DNA of 64,000 nucleotides from Clostridium sp. Its GTDB lineage: Bacteria; Cyanobacteriota; Vampirovibrionia; Gastranaerophilales; Gastranaerophilaceae. Position numbers and translations under genes: made by a program. Positions within the stretch are counted from its first letter, which is position 1, and each line of letters begins with the position of its first letter. Under the pieces are notes generated by a model. The model had not been told where the DNA came from and did no database searches. It saw only the letters and a program-made list of their open reading frames with translations. Shown in pieces: positions 9,101 through 17,300 of the stretch. Where the stretch lies: contig JAHALR010000004.1 in assembly GCA_018362895.1 (NCBI GenBank), positions 94,739 to 158,738 on the forward strand, in the 5' to 3' direction.

Positions 9101-9633
9101 GTGCCAAGTTCGTTTTGTGCTTGTTCTATACGACGGTCAAAATCAGCTACACCTGCTATTTCATCTATGATTTTTCTTCTTTCAACATCAGAACAATTTG
9201 TAATGGACATAACATCATTTTGCATAATAACGTTGTAACTGTTCGGTGTGATATTGTATTTTTCAAGAATAGTATGTACATCTGTCAAAGTAACTATTTT
9301 ATCATTCAGATAATATATACTATTATACCCTTGAGAAGATTTTTTAATTTTTCTTGCTACGGAAAATTCTTTTTCTTCACTGCCTTCGGGAGCAAAAGTT
9401 ACTTTAACAATTGCTTCATTTCTTCTTGTGTGCGTAGAGATTAGCTGGGAAATTTTTTCAGCTCTTAGGGTTCTTGAAGTAGACAAGCCAAGTGCAAACA
9501 AAACACTGTCAATAATATTGCTCTTACCTGAACCGTTAGGACCGGATATTGTGGTAAAACCTTTTAAAAACGGTATAGTTATTTTGTTTGCAAAAGATTT
9601 GAAGTTATCGATTTCTACTTCTTTAATGTACAT
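6136..9633 (-). CDS. smc: Chromosome segregation ATPase SMC
   Basis: 1165 residues, full length. Walker A 'GPNGSGKS' is at residues 31-38. Long coiled coils run at about 165-490 and 670-1000, interrupted by the hinge at about 505-650 ('LAQLGQVDKEYSTALEVAMGG'). The C-terminal head has the ABC signature 'LMSGGEKSLTALAFVFAI' and Walker B 'FYAFDEVDANLDG'. It organises and segregates the chromosome with ScpA (next gene) and ScpB. No clear ribosome site precedes the ATG; a weak -10-like TAGATT lies exactly 6 bases upstream, as in the leaderless candidates elsewhere in the window. Confidence 0.98.
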   Translation of the reverse strand: MYIKEVEIDNFKSFANKITIPFLKGFTTISGPNGSGKSNIIDSVLFALGLSTSRTLRAEKISQLISTHTRRNEAIVKVTFAPEGSEEKEFSVARKIKKSSQGYNSIYYLNDKIVTLTDVHTILEKYNITPNSYNVIMQNDVMSITNCSDVERRKIIDEIAGVADFDRRIEQAQNELGTVEARVQNSLLILSEVETRLEQLKAEREVALKYQKLRDEKTDLESKITTVKYFEIKKGLERAHESILDSNKKKKEEEVKIKKLDEEILKVKTKLDELSDLVKEKGEAEQIEVKKQVEEIKGKVDRQEAAINFADKTIQNNLKTVENAKNGIENLNQKNEKAKLQILEKENEIKEIETQLESEKARLLQMLQEVSGLSESADKYVARRNELRKEFEAAKDEETKLIQAKAPMESELSSLLKSVEEAKQKIEEFENFKQNFAGNKDRVEVQVEELGKELEDFKVIQQNTLYELDKTKNELNDVQYNVQTAYRKISQMEAQKQAFDEMNFGRAVDTVLNAKISGVHATLAQLGQVDKEYSTALEVAMGGRMSNVVVDDDEVAKIAIEVLKSANAGRATFLPMNKINKAPKSLRLPKDKGVIDFAINLIDFDDEYINVFFHALGETLVVEDYNSARKLIGQYRMVTLTGELFEKSGSISGGSQKRSGLKFSQSQDDELAKFKERLKGFEKAYAELERKKSELEEKLDKVRISYSNTMTAHNQAKMELANLIKNSEENENNINEKKALIEQAEPKIKKIEADLDKMEQQHIELGEKTLKLEEEIKEIEEKMTPEELTNLKKLTESTENQIKQLESKITGCRNDIEGFNRTIAFQSDVIETHNKEIDRLHKDNEILEQDKVKYKTEIEEFKKQIEVLEVKIKELGEKLVEIQTERDSVNEQYLELDKQKNVLNLNVEKIAEQIEAFKARRRELEPQLENVKEELKENGIDVSKLQEIEISVEEITGKIQRLQRRMDELGDVNMRAIKSYDEVSERQNELKTKIETLSNEKNQIMDRMQGYENLKKDTFMNTYNNINDNFKEIFHRLSEGEGTLVLDNHEQPFQGGMSIEAQPRDKEKTRLNLMSGGEKSLTALAFVFAIQRYLPAPFYAFDEVDANLDGINVEKLADMVKTQAENTQFVVVSHRKPMIESANRTIGVTQKEKGITRVTGVKLRD

Positions 9634-9723
9634 TAAATTAATCTAATCCCAAGTATCTAGACATATGTATCTCTTATTTTCTTATAAACCGGACAGATAG
9701 TCAAAAAGGTTACATTTTTATAC

Positions 9724-9750
9724 AAAAAACCCGCCATTGTTCGGCGGGTT
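9724..9750 (-). terminator. Terminator after accC
   Basis: An 8-bp stem AACCCGCC/GGCGGGTT (9728-9735, 9743-9750) with a 7-base loop is followed on the minus strand by six T. It lies between the accC stop and smc, so smc-scpA is a separate transcription unit. Confidence 0.9.
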
Positions 9751-9759
9751 ATTTTTTAT

Positions 9760-11130
9760 TTAAACATTTGCTGTCTCTTCTTCCTCTTTTTTCGGTGTCA
9801 TATGTTCAGGAATAAATCCTGTGTTAAAATTACCGGAAATGAAAACATCATTTGTAAGAATTTTTTTGTGATAAGGAATTGTTGTCTTAATACCAGTAAT
9901 TACATATTCATCAAGAGCACGAAGCATTCTTTTTCTGGCATCTTCTCTGTCTCTTCCCCATACAATCAGCTTACCTATCATTGAATCATAATAAGGAGGA
10001 ATTTTATAACCAGTATAAGAATGAGAATCGACTCTCACACCAAACCCGCCAGGAGCAATGTATCCTTTAATCTCACCGGGGCAAGGCATAAAATCTTTGT
10101 CAGCATCCTCAGCATTTATACGGCATTCTATTGCATGTCCTCTGAGTTCAATATCTTCTTGAGTGAAAGAAAGTTTTTCGCCGGAAGCAACTCTGATTTG
10201 TTCTTTCAACAAATCAACACTTGAAATCATTTCTGAAACACAGTGTTCAACTTGGATACGAGTGTTCATTTCCATAAAATACCAGCTACCGTCATGATCA
10301 AGAAGAAATTCTATTGTGCCAGCACCTTCATAATTAATTGATTTTGCAGCAGTTACAGCCGCAGCACCCATGGCTTTTCTGGTTTCTTCATCAATAGCAG
10401 GTGAAGGAGCCTCTTCTAAAAGTTTTTGGTGTCTTCTTTGAACAGAACAATCACGTTCACCTAAATGAACTACATTTCCGTAGCTGTCAGCAATGATTTG
10501 AACTTCAATGTGACGAGGATTAATAATATATTTTTCAAGGTAAACACCTGCATTGCCAAAGGCATTCTGAGCTTCTGTCTGACAAAGTGTAATTGCTTCT
10601 TCCAATTCATCAGGAGTATTCGCAATTCTCATACCTTTACCGCCCCCGCCTGCTGTGGCTTTAACAATAACAGGATATTTTGCTTTTGCAGCAAAAGCCT
10701 TTGCAGCCTCCATATCTTCAACAAGGTCTGTACCCGGTGTAACAGGTACTCCGTTAGCTGTCATTGTTTTTCTTGCAGTAGCTTTGTCTCCCATTTTTCT
10801 CATTGCTTCAGCAGATGGACCTATGAATTTAATTCCATGGTCAGTACAAATATCTACAAAATCAGAACGTTCTGACATGAAACCATAACCGGGGTGAATT
10901 GCATCAGCTCCGCTTGTTAATGCTACTGAAATAATAGCAGGAATATTCAAATAGCTTTTTGCGCTTTGTGCAGGTCCGATACAATATGCTTCGTCAGCAA
11001 GACTTACATGCAGTGAATCTGCGTCAGCCTGTGAATAAACAGCAACTGTTTTGATACCCAATTCTCTGCAAGCTCTGATAATTCTGACAGCAATTTCGCC
11101 TCTGTTAGCGATTAAAACTTTTTTTATCAT
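9760..11130 (-). CDS. accC: Acetyl-CoA carboxylase, biotin carboxylase subunit
   Basis: 456 residues, normal length. It carboxylates the biotin on AccB using ATP and bicarbonate, the first step of fatty-acid synthesis. The biotin-carboxylase N-domain begins 'KKVLIANRGEIAVRIIRACRE'. The ATP-grasp domain has the glycine loop 'GGGGKGMRIA' near residue 165, 'GERDCSVQRRHQKLLEEAPS' near 228 and the catalytic 'EMNTRIQVEH' near 290. The C-terminal domain includes 'GHAIECRINAED'. It lies downstream of accB, but a terminator-like hairpin separates them. Confidence 0.98.
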   Translation of the reverse strand: MIKKVLIANRGEIAVRIIRACRELGIKTVAVYSQADADSLHVSLADEAYCIGPAQSAKSYLNIPAIISVALTSGADAIHPGYGFMSERSDFVDICTDHGIKFIGPSAEAMRKMGDKATARKTMTANGVPVTPGTDLVEDMEAAKAFAAKAKYPVIVKATAGGGGKGMRIANTPDELEEAITLCQTEAQNAFGNAGVYLEKYIINPRHIEVQIIADSYGNVVHLGERDCSVQRRHQKLLEEAPSPAIDEETRKAMGAAAVTAAKSINYEGAGTIEFLLDHDGSWYFMEMNTRIQVEHCVSEMISSVDLLKEQIRVASGEKLSFTQEDIELRGHAIECRINAEDADKDFMPCPGEIKGYIAPGGFGVRVDSHSYTGYKIPPYYDSMIGKLIVWGRDREDARKRMLRALDEYVITGIKTTIPYHKKILTNDVFISGNFNTGFIPEHMTPKKEEEETANV

Positions 11131-11184
11131 ATTATTATTAAATCCCTAAAGTCTATTTTGATAGTTTAATTTTATACCAAAAAC

Positions 11185-11212
11185 AAAAAAGAGGGTCAAA
11201 GTTTAACCCTCT
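11185..11212 (-). terminator. Terminator-like hairpin between accB and accC
   Basis: A 7-bp stem AGAGGGT/ACCCTCT (11190-11196, 11206-11212) is followed on the minus strand by a T-rich run. It follows the accB stop and precedes accC, so it may attenuate read-through and set the accB to accC ratio. Confidence 0.75.
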
Positions 11213-11237
11213 CTTTGTAAACATTAGTTTATTAAAA

Positions 11238-11696
11238 TTATTCAACATACATCAAAACTTGACCGTATTCAACAGCTTCACCGTCTTTTACACAAATCTG
11301 TGTAACTTTTCCTGAAACTTCTGATTCAATTTCATTCATCAATTTCATTGCTTCGATAATACAAACAACTTGACCTGTTGAAACAGTAGCACCAACTTCA
11401 ACAAAAGGTTTGGCACCCGGTGAAGAAGCCAGATAGAATGTACCAACCATAGGAGAAGTAATGGGTTTGCCTTTCGGAGCTTCCTCTTTCTTCTCTTCAA
11501 CAGCAGCAGGTGCAGTTGCAGGAGTAGCTGCAACAGGTGCTTGTACAGCTTGAGGTACAAAAGTTTGTGCTTGTACCAGTTCTTTTTCTTTTCTGATAAC
11601 AATAGCTGATTCTGATTCTTCAAGAGTTAACTCAGTTAACTCACTTTCAGAAACCATTTTTACCAGTTTTTCAATATATTCTAAATCGAAATTCAT
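11238..11696 (-). CDS. accB: Biotin carboxyl carrier protein of acetyl-CoA carboxylase
   Basis: I start at the ATG at 11696 (MNFDLEYIEKLVKMV), which has AAAGGA 7 bases upstream; longer starts at 11720/11723 lack this. The 152-residue protein has the usual three parts: a helical N-terminus, a flexible Ala/Pro/Gln linker (about 50-75), and a biotinyl domain with 'EAMKLMNEI', whose lysine near residue 118 carries biotin. It shuttles the carboxyl group from AccC to the carboxyltransferase. efp lies directly upstream on the same strand, an arrangement also found in cyanobacteria. Confidence 0.96.
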   Translation of the reverse strand: MNFDLEYIEKLVKMVSESELTELTLEESESAIVIRKEKELVQAQTFVPQAVQAPVAATPATAPAAVEEKKEEAPKGKPITSPMVGTFYLASSPGAKPFVEVGATVSTGQVVCIIEAMKLMNEIESEVSGKVTQICVKDGEAVEYGQVLMYVE

Positions 11697-11797
11697 AATT
11701 TTGTCCTTTGTTAAATTCATCAAGTCTTGGAATACCGGCGTTCACGAAAACTCATCGTTTCGTTCACATAGGCAGCTTTGTGCCTACACGGATTCCG

Positions 11798-12355
11798 TTA
11801 TACTCTATCGAGATATTCATTTGTTCTTGTATCTACTCTGATTCTGTCTCCGTTAGAAATGAAGAAAGGAACGTTCACAACTGCACCTGTCTCAAGTTTA
11901 GCAGGTTTTGTACCGCCTTGCGCAGTGTTGCCTTTTTCTGCCGGAGGTGTATCAACAACTTCCAATTCAACATGGTTTGGCATATCTAGACCGATAATTT
12001 TACCATCATGAAGAAGAATATTTACATTCATGTTTTCTTTCAAATATTTTACACCATCACCAAGGTGATCATCAGTAACAGCAAGCTGTTCGTATGATTC
12101 TGTATCCATCATTATGTAATCAGAACCTTCTTTATAAAGATATTGCATTTCACGTTTGTCAAGTGTAGCTTTAGCTACTTTTTCACCTGCTCTGAATGTT
12201 TTTTCAACAACGTTTCCTGTTTCAACGTTTTTCAGTTTTGTTCTAACAAAAGCAGCGCCTTTGCCGGGTTTTACGTGTAAAAATTCAACAACTGACCATA
12301 AGCCGTTATCGAGTTCGAGTGTTAATCCTGTTTTTAAATCATTTACTGAAATCAT
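11798..12355 (-). CDS. efp: Translation elongation factor P
   Basis: 185 residues, standard length and three-domain layout (KOW-like N-domain, OB domain, C-terminal OB domain ending 'GDRIRVDTRTNEYLDRV'). EF-P rescues ribosomes stalled at polyproline. The loop 'HVKPGKGAAF' carries the lysine (K32) that some bacteria modify; no modification enzyme is nearby. A GAGGA ribosome site precedes the ATG. accB follows 101 bases downstream. A 6-bp hairpin (11769-11786) sits in that gap without a T run, so it is not a clear terminator. Confidence 0.98.
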   Translation of the reverse strand: MISVNDLKTGLTLELDNGLWSVVEFLHVKPGKGAAFVRTKLKNVETGNVVEKTFRAGEKVAKATLDKREMQYLYKEGSDYIMMDTESYEQLAVTDDHLGDGVKYLKENMNVNILLHDGKIIGLDMPNHVELEVVDTPPAEKGNTAQGGTKPAKLETGAVVNVPFFISNGDRIRVDTRTNEYLDRV

Positions 12356-12444
12356 TAGGTTTTCCTCAATTATTCTGCTGTTTAAAATCTTAACATAAAA
12401 AATAAAACTTGAAAAATTTTATACTTAATTATAATTAACAAAGT

Positions 12445-12473
12445 TTATAAAAAGTATAAAAATAGGCTAAAAT
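12445..12473 (+). promoter_or_regulatory. Leaderless-type promoter of folK
   Basis: TAAAAT (12468-12473) is followed by six bases and then the folK ATG. The -35 candidate TTATAA (12445-12450) is weak. With the usual distance from the -10 box to +1, transcription would begin at the A of ATG. No ribosome site is present. Confidence 0.55.
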
Positions 12474-12479
12474 ATTTGT

Positions 12480-12992
12480 ATGGCTATTGCATATTTATGT
12501 CTGGGTTCAAATTTAGGAGACAGAGCCGGCTTGATAGAAAAGGCGGTCAACCTGCTTGGTCTTTCACAGAACATAAAAATAATAAGAACTTCTGCACTTT
12601 ATGAAACAGAACCATGGGGAATTAAAGACCAAAACTGGTTTTTGAATATTGCCGTTGAAATAAAAACAACACTCAATCCGCAAGAACTTTTAAAAAAATG
12701 TAATGAAGTAGAAAAACTTTTAGGAAGAAATCGTAACGAAGAAATTCGCTGGGGAGAAAGATGTGTTGATATAGATATAATTTTTTATGACAAAGAAATA
12801 ATTAACGCCGAAAACTTGACAATTCCTCACAAACAACTGCATAAAAGAGCTTTTGTTCTCATCCCTCTTTTAGAATTAATTCCTGATTTTGTTCATCCTA
12901 TAATAAACAAAACTGTCTCTGATTTATATGAAGATCTCGAAGACGTTGAAGAAGTTTTTTTGTATGGAACAAGAACCGATGAACAAAACTAA
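12480..12992 (+). CDS. folK: 2-amino-4-hydroxy-6-hydroxymethyldihydropteridine pyrophosphokinase
   Basis: 170 residues. Transfers pyrophosphate to the pterin in folate synthesis. HPPK motifs: 'YLCLGSNLGDR' at the start, 'ALYETEPWGIKDQNWFLNIA' near residue 40, 'WGERCVDIDIIFY' near 97 (the DxD binds Mg-ATP) and 'IPHKQLHKRAFVLIPLLE' near 120. There is no ribosome site; a -10 box ends 7 bases before the ATG, so the mRNA is probably leaderless. The 3' end overlaps the next gene. No other folate gene is nearby. Confidence 0.96.
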   Translation: MAIAYLCLGSNLGDRAGLIEKAVNLLGLSQNIKIIRTSALYETEPWGIKDQNWFLNIAVEIKTTLNPQELLKKCNEVEKLLGRNRNEEIRWGERCVDIDIIFYDKEIINAENLTIPHKQLHKRAFVLIPLLELIPDFVHPIINKTVSDLYEDLEDVEEVFLYGTRTDEQN

Positions 12993-14193
12993 AATAGCTA
13001 TAATAGGCGGAGGTCCTGCCGGTGTAATGTGTGCTTTAAAAGCAGCAGAAAATCCTAATAATGAAATATATATTTTTGACAAAGGTATAATCCTTAATAC
13101 ACTCCTGCCAACCGGTGGAGGAAGATGTAATCTTGCTTATAGTGAATTTGATTTTAAAGAACTTGCAAAATTTTATCCCAGAGGGGAAAAATTCCTTTAT
13201 TCTGTTTTTTCAAAATTTTCAACTTCCGATACACTGGAATTTTTCACAAAGATAGGTGTTGATACTTACACTCAAAATGACAACCGAATTTTTCCGGTTT
13301 CTGATTCATCAAAAGAGGTAAAAAACGCACTAATAAAGAAAATGGAGCAGTTTGAACAAAAAAATATAAAAAAATATTTTGAACAGGTTATAGATATAAA
13401 AAAAACAGCTGAAGGTTATCATCTAAAAACAAATAAAAAAACACACAAATTCAACAAAATTGTAATATCAACAGGAGGAAGAGGTAACGGTCAAAAGCTT
13501 GCAAAAAATCTCGGTCATAATATTACACCAATGAAACCGGCTTTGTGTTCTCTTATTACTCAGGAAAAGGAATTTGCATCAGTTTCAGGTATAAGTTTAA
13601 AAAACATATCAGCAGAAGTATTTTTTGAAAAAGAAAAAATAAAAACATTATACGGAGACTTCTTATTCACACATAAAGGCATTTCAGGACCTCTTGTTTA
13701 TAAAATATCTTCTTACTGTGCATTCATCAATTTTTCAAAACAAAAACCACTAAAAATAATATTAAATATTGTTAATAAAAGTTATGAACAGTTTGACGAA
13801 GAGTTTTTAACGCTGTTAAAAACCGCATCTCAAAAAGAATCCGTCAATATTCTTTCGGAATTTTTGCCTAAAAATCTGGCACACTGTATTTTTGAAAAAT
13901 TAAAAATAAATACAAAAACAAAAGCAGGACAGTTGACAAAAAAAGAAAGAGAAGAAATTTCAAAAACAGTCACACAATTTTGTTTTAATGCAATTGATAC
14001 CGTTAGTGGTGAAGAAGTTGTTACAGCAGGAGGAATAGATCTGAAAGAAGTAAACTCAAAAACAATGGAATCAAAATTGCTTGAGGGTTTATATTTTTGC
14101 GGAGAAGTACTGGATATTGACGGGTTGACAGGTGGCTTTAATTTACAAAACTGCTGGTCAACAGGATACATAGCAGGAAGCTCTCTTCTTTAA
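12979..14193 (+). CDS. BaiN/HI0933-family FAD-dependent oxidoreductase
   Basis: About 405 residues from ATG 12979; an alternative ATG at 12964 adds five residues. The dinucleotide fold 'KIAIIGGGPAGVMCAL' is at the N-terminus, 'PTGGGRCNLA' lies near residue 42, and the C-terminal FAD motif is 'GEVLDIDGLTGGFNLQNCWSTGY'. These are hallmarks of the HI0933/YhiN group. Some members reduce bile-acid intermediates, but most have no known substrate and nothing here points to one. It overlaps the end of folK, so they are probably co-transcribed. Family firm, reaction unknown. Confidence 0.9.
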   Translation: MNKTKIAIIGGGPAGVMCALKAAENPNNEIYIFDKGIILNTLLPTGGGRCNLAYSEFDFKELAKFYPRGEKFLYSVFSKFSTSDTLEFFTKIGVDTYTQNDNRIFPVSDSSKEVKNALIKKMEQFEQKNIKKYFEQVIDIKKTAEGYHLKTNKKTHKFNKIVISTGGRGNGQKLAKNLGHNITPMKPALCSLITQEKEFASVSGISLKNISAEVFFEKEKIKTLYGDFLFTHKGISGPLVYKISSYCAFINFSKQKPLKIILNIVNKSYEQFDEEFLTLLKTASQKESVNILSEFLPKNLAHCIFEKLKINTKTKAGQLTKKEREEISKTVTQFCFNAIDTVSGEEVVTAGGIDLKEVNSKTMESKLLEGLYFCGEVLDIDGLTGGFNLQNCWSTGYIAGSSLL

Positions 14194-14206
14194 TTTAAAT
14201 ATGTAA

Positions 14207-14238
14207 GAGCCCTCCAACACCTTGGTGTCTTCGGGCTC
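14207..14238. terminator. Stem-loop between convergent genes
   Basis: Outer stem GAGCCC/GGGCTC (14207-14212, 14233-14238) and inner stem ACACC/GGTGT (14217-14221, 14224-14228) form a stable hairpin between the flavoprotein (+) and flagellin (-) stops. There is no clean T run in either direction, so it may act as an mRNA 3'-end stabiliser rather than a classic terminator. Confidence 0.5.
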
Positions 14239-14278
14239 AGAAAGAAGTATTGTAAAGAATAAAATTTTATTAATTTGA

Positions 14279-15193
14279 TTAACCTTGAACAAGGCTGATT
14301 GCAATCTGAGGCAATGCATTTGCTTGTACCAACAAAGCAGATGAAGTTTGTTGAAGAATTTGAGCTTTTGTATAGTTTGCAGATTCTTCAGCAATATCAG
14401 CATCCATGATTGTTGATTTTGCAGCTGTATTGTTTTCAATTGTTGTTGTGATAGATGTTGCAGCTGCATCAAGTCTGTTCATAACAGCACCAATTGTTGC
14501 TTTGTTTGTTGAAATAGTGTCAATTGCTGTATCAACAATAGCAATGTATCTTGCTGCTGCTGAAGCGACTGTAAAAGCAGCTTCTACGTTTTCACCAAGA
14601 CCTTTTGAATAGTCGATTGCAGTTGTACCGGCATCACCACCAGTCGTATGAGCACCAAGAGTATTCTGATCCATTTTTGCAAACATTGATTTATCTATTG
14701 TAATAGAGTTGTTTGCTGCTTCAGCATTGGCACCTACTTGAAGTCTTAAGCCCTCATTAGCAAGTTTACTTGTTCCATCTAACAATTTCAAACCGTTAAA
14801 GTTTGATGCACCTGCAATTCTGTCTATTTCAGCCAAACGAGCAGTAACTTCGTCTTGCATTGCTTTCATAGCACTTTCATCATAGATGCTGTTAGCAGCT
14901 TGGGTAGCCAGGTCTCTGATACGGTTTAAGTTGTCTAAGATAACATCAAGGTCACCTTCTAATGTAGACAATACGTTATTCCCTGTTTCTATGTTTGCTT
15001 TCGCAACCTTTGAACCCCTAATTTGCGTTTCGAGACCTGTTGCTACATACAAGCCGGCAGCATCATCTGCTGCTCTGTTTACTTTGTAACCTGTTGACAT
15101 TCTTTCGAGTGCAGAGTTCAAAGAATTTGTTGCATTTGTCAAGTTTTTTTGCGTTTTTAACGCAGTAATGTTTGTGTTTACAATAATAGCCAT
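14279..15193 (-). CDS. fliC: Flagellin
   Basis: 304 residues. The N-terminal D0/D1 region starts 'MAIIVNTNITALKTQKNL' and includes 'ERMSTGYKVNRAADDAAGLYVA'. The C-terminal D1/D0 region contains 'IMDADIAEESANYTKAQILQQTSSALLVQANALPQ' spread over about residues 262-297. The central variable part is short (about 140-200), giving a minimal flagellin. It would polymerise outside the cell into the flagellar filament. AAAGGAG precedes the ATG. No other flagellar gene is in the window and I see no sigma-28 promoter. Confident in family. Confidence 0.96.
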   Translation of the reverse strand: MAIIVNTNITALKTQKNLTNATNSLNSALERMSTGYKVNRAADDAAGLYVATGLETQIRGSKVAKANIETGNNVLSTLEGDLDVILDNLNRIRDLATQAANSIYDESAMKAMQDEVTARLAEIDRIAGASNFNGLKLLDGTSKLANEGLRLQVGANAEAANNSITIDKSMFAKMDQNTLGAHTTGGDAGTTAIDYSKGLGENVEAAFTVASAAARYIAIVDTAIDTISTNKATIGAVMNRLDAAATSITTTIENNTAAKSTIMDADIAEESANYTKAQILQQTSSALLVQANALPQIAISLVQG

Positions 15194-15514
15194 GGTGATA
15201 GCTCCTTTCTGAGAGTCAATAATTACTTCCGTGTATACTCTTTACAATTTCTAAAAAGCCTCTATTCATTTGCCTATAAAAGCAAACAAAATTAACAGGC
15301 TTTAAAAACCTTGTTATTAGTATTTCTTGGGGATGGCTTATCCTTTACACATACATACTACGGTCTTTTCAGACATTTCCGTATTCACAAAAAGTTAGAA
15401 ATTTACATAACTAAAGTATGGTTTTTGTTTTTTTCTAAAAAATTTCCATGCTTAATTTATTTTATTCAGTTTTGGTATAAAATATTTTTAAGAAACAAAA
15501 CACAGGTCACACCA
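15194..15514. other. Intergenic region between flagellin and REC-GGDEF gene
   Basis: 321 bases with no convincing gene. It holds the flagellin leader and a nested hairpin (outer AAAGCCT/AGGCTTT at 15255-15261 and 15297-15303; inner TTTGC/GCAAA at 15269-15273 and 15282-15286). At the right end is a -10-like TATAAA (15476-15481) for the rightward gene. An open frame from 15311 extends into the next gene, but its first 68 codons have no ribosome site and an aromatic-rich composition unlike the family, so I treat them as non-coding. Confidence 0.5.
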
Positions 15515-16738
15515 TTGAAAAATAACATCATTCTAATTTGTAATGACGAAAAAAAAACAGAAGAAATAAAATCCAAAATCCTTCTGTTGAGAAACGTTGA
15601 CAATTTTTGTGCAATAAAAGAAGAAAATTGTTTTGAATTTATTAAAGAAAAAAAACCTGTATTAATAATATTCCACTGTGAAGAAAATAGTGAAGAGCTG
15701 TTGAATCTGACAGGAAAAATTAAACAAAATCATGATTTAAAAACCTGTTCGATAATAGCTGTTTTTGACTATATTGACGAAAATTTGCTTTGTAATGCTT
15801 TTGAAAAAGGCATAACGGATTTCCTTTTAACAAATTCAACAGATTCGGAATTCACAATCAGAACAATATGGTGCTTACAAAAAAGAGAAAATTCATACGA
15901 ATCTGAAAGCAAGAAAGATATTCTCTCTCAATTAAAAATTCTTGATAAAAAAAATCACGTTTATACAGAAAATTACACTTATACAATCTTAAAAGAAGAA
16001 AGCAAAAAAGAATGGGGAACATTTGTTGTTTTAGCCCCTGACATAAATGTTAGAAGTAAATTATCTCCCGATTCTTTAATGAATACAATCAAAAAAAATG
16101 TACGTTCCTGCGACATACTTGGATATGCAACGGATTTTAAAATCTATTTATGGTTTAAGCAGACTGAAAAAGAAAATGTTTTAAAAGTTTTGGAAAAAAT
16201 AAAAAAAGTCTTAACATCAAATTTTTCTATATCAGCCGGTTACATAGAAACAAAAGACATTGCTTTTGATAAAGCTGAAGAAATGGCAAACAATGCTTTA
16301 TCCAAAGCATTACTAAAAGGTAATTGTTTTATTTATGCAAAAGAACCAAAGAAAAAAGAAATAAACCTTGATGTAAACGTCAAAAACTTTAAACTTCATA
16401 AAGAAAATCTTGTTAAAAAATTGGAAAATATTCTTTCTCCTCTTTTTTATCAGACCCAAAAAAGAATAGAAGAAAAACTTTTTGAAACAAAAATTATACA
16501 AACAGTAGATGAAGAAAAAAGCATATTTACTCTTGAAAATGAAAAAGGAAAAAGCTCTTTTACGGTGAGCTGTCCAGGTTATACAAAAATAAATATAGAA
16601 ATAATTCATGATATAAAAAACAGTGAATTAAAAGCAGAAAAACTTTTTGTTGATAAAGAAGAAATCAGTGAAGAAAAAATAGAATATCTTCTTGATTCTT
16701 TTATAAAACACTTTCAAAATTATACTAATAATAACTAA
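15515..16738 (+). CDS. Degenerate receiver plus degenerate GGDEF protein
   Basis: I start at TTG 15515 (AGGT ribosome site 7 bases upstream, TATAAA promoter box at 15476), giving about 407 residues. The first 120 residues have a receiver-like pattern, 'NNIILICNDEKKTEEI' then 'KPVLIIFHCEEN', where the phospho-acceptor Asp is replaced (FHC). Residues about 165-290 look like a GGDEF fold ('VRSCDILGYATDFKIYLWF'), with the GGDEF signature replaced by ATDFK, so neither phosphorylation nor c-di-GMP synthesis is expected. The last 110 residues are unassigned. Possibly a sensor or scaffold. It lies divergently from flagellin, so a link to motility is possible but unproven. Confidence 0.65.
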   Translation: MKNNIILICNDEKKTEEIKSKILLLRNVDNFCAIKEENCFEFIKEKKPVLIIFHCEENSEELLNLTGKIKQNHDLKTCSIIAVFDYIDENLLCNAFEKGITDFLLTNSTDSEFTIRTIWCLQKRENSYESESKKDILSQLKILDKKNHVYTENYTYTILKEESKKEWGTFVVLAPDINVRSKLSPDSLMNTIKKNVRSCDILGYATDFKIYLWFKQTEKENVLKVLEKIKKVLTSNFSISAGYIETKDIAFDKAEEMANNALSKALLKGNCFIYAKEPKKKEINLDVNVKNFKLHKENLVKKLENILSPLFYQTQKRIEEKLFETKIIQTVDEEKSIFTLENEKGKSSFTVSCPGYTKINIEIIHDIKNSELKAEKLFVDKEEISEEKIEYLLDSFIKHFQNYTNNN

Positions 16739-16756
16739 ACAAAACAGGAGACTTGT

Positions 16757-17299
16757 ATGACAATAGATATAACTGCACAAAACTCGGTATTTTTATTCAT
16801 AGATGTTCAAGAAAAACTTGTTGGGATGCTAAGAAAAGACAAATGCGCAAAAAAATCTGAAATTTTAGCAAGAACAGCAAAAGTTTTGAACATAAAAACA
16901 ATTTTGACAGAACAATATCCAAAAGGATTGGGTTCAACTATTCCTTCTGTAAAATACAGTGTACCTGACAGTGCAAAATATTTTGAAAAAACAAGTTTTA
17001 ATGCCCTACTTACAGAAGGTGTTGAAAAATCCCTTGAAGGTTCAAAAAATATTTTTATTTTCGGCATAGAAACGCACATTTGTGTTTATCAAACAACACT
17101 TGCACTTCTTGAAAAAGGTTTCAATGTTTTTGTTATAAAAGATGCTTGTGCTTCACGAGAAACAGACGAATTTAAAGCAGGAATAAATCTTATGGAAAAA
17201 GAAGGTGCAAAAATCCTAACAACAGAAATGGTTATTTTTGAACTTCTTAAATCATCAAAACATCCAAATTTCAAAGAAATCCAGGCTTTTATAAAATAA
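16757..17299 (+). CDS. Isochorismatase-family cysteine hydrolase
   Basis: 180 residues. Triad pattern: Asp in 'FLFIDVQEKLVG' (residue 16), a lysine in the 'FEKTSFNAL' segment and the nucleophile Cys in 'GIETHICVYQTTLALL' near residue 110. The closest group by pattern is YcaC-like hydrolases, whose substrates are usually unknown. An AGGAG ribosome site precedes the ATG. The next gene starts one base after its stop, so they form an operon. Family confident, substrate unknown. Confidence 0.88.
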   Translation: MTIDITAQNSVFLFIDVQEKLVGMLRKDKCAKKSEILARTAKVLNIKTILTEQYPKGLGSTIPSVKYSVPDSAKYFEKTSFNALLTEGVEKSLEGSKNIFIFGIETHICVYQTTLALLEKGFNVFVIKDACASRETDEFKAGINLMEKEGAKILTTEMVIFELLKSSKHPNFKEIQAFIK

Positions 17300-17300
17300 A

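Noticed and set aside
11345..11623. Leucine-rich open frame overlapping accB
   Set aside because: It is an out-of-frame reading of the Ala/Pro linker of AccB.
15194..15310. Sigma-28 promoter for flagellin
   Set aside because: No TAAA-N15-GCCGATAA-like sequence in the expected place on the minus strand.
15311..15514. 68-codon N-terminal extension of the REC-GGDEF gene
   Set aside because: There is no ribosome site at 15311, the composition is unlike the family, and a promoter-like TATAAA lies inside it at 15476. TTG 15515 is the better start.
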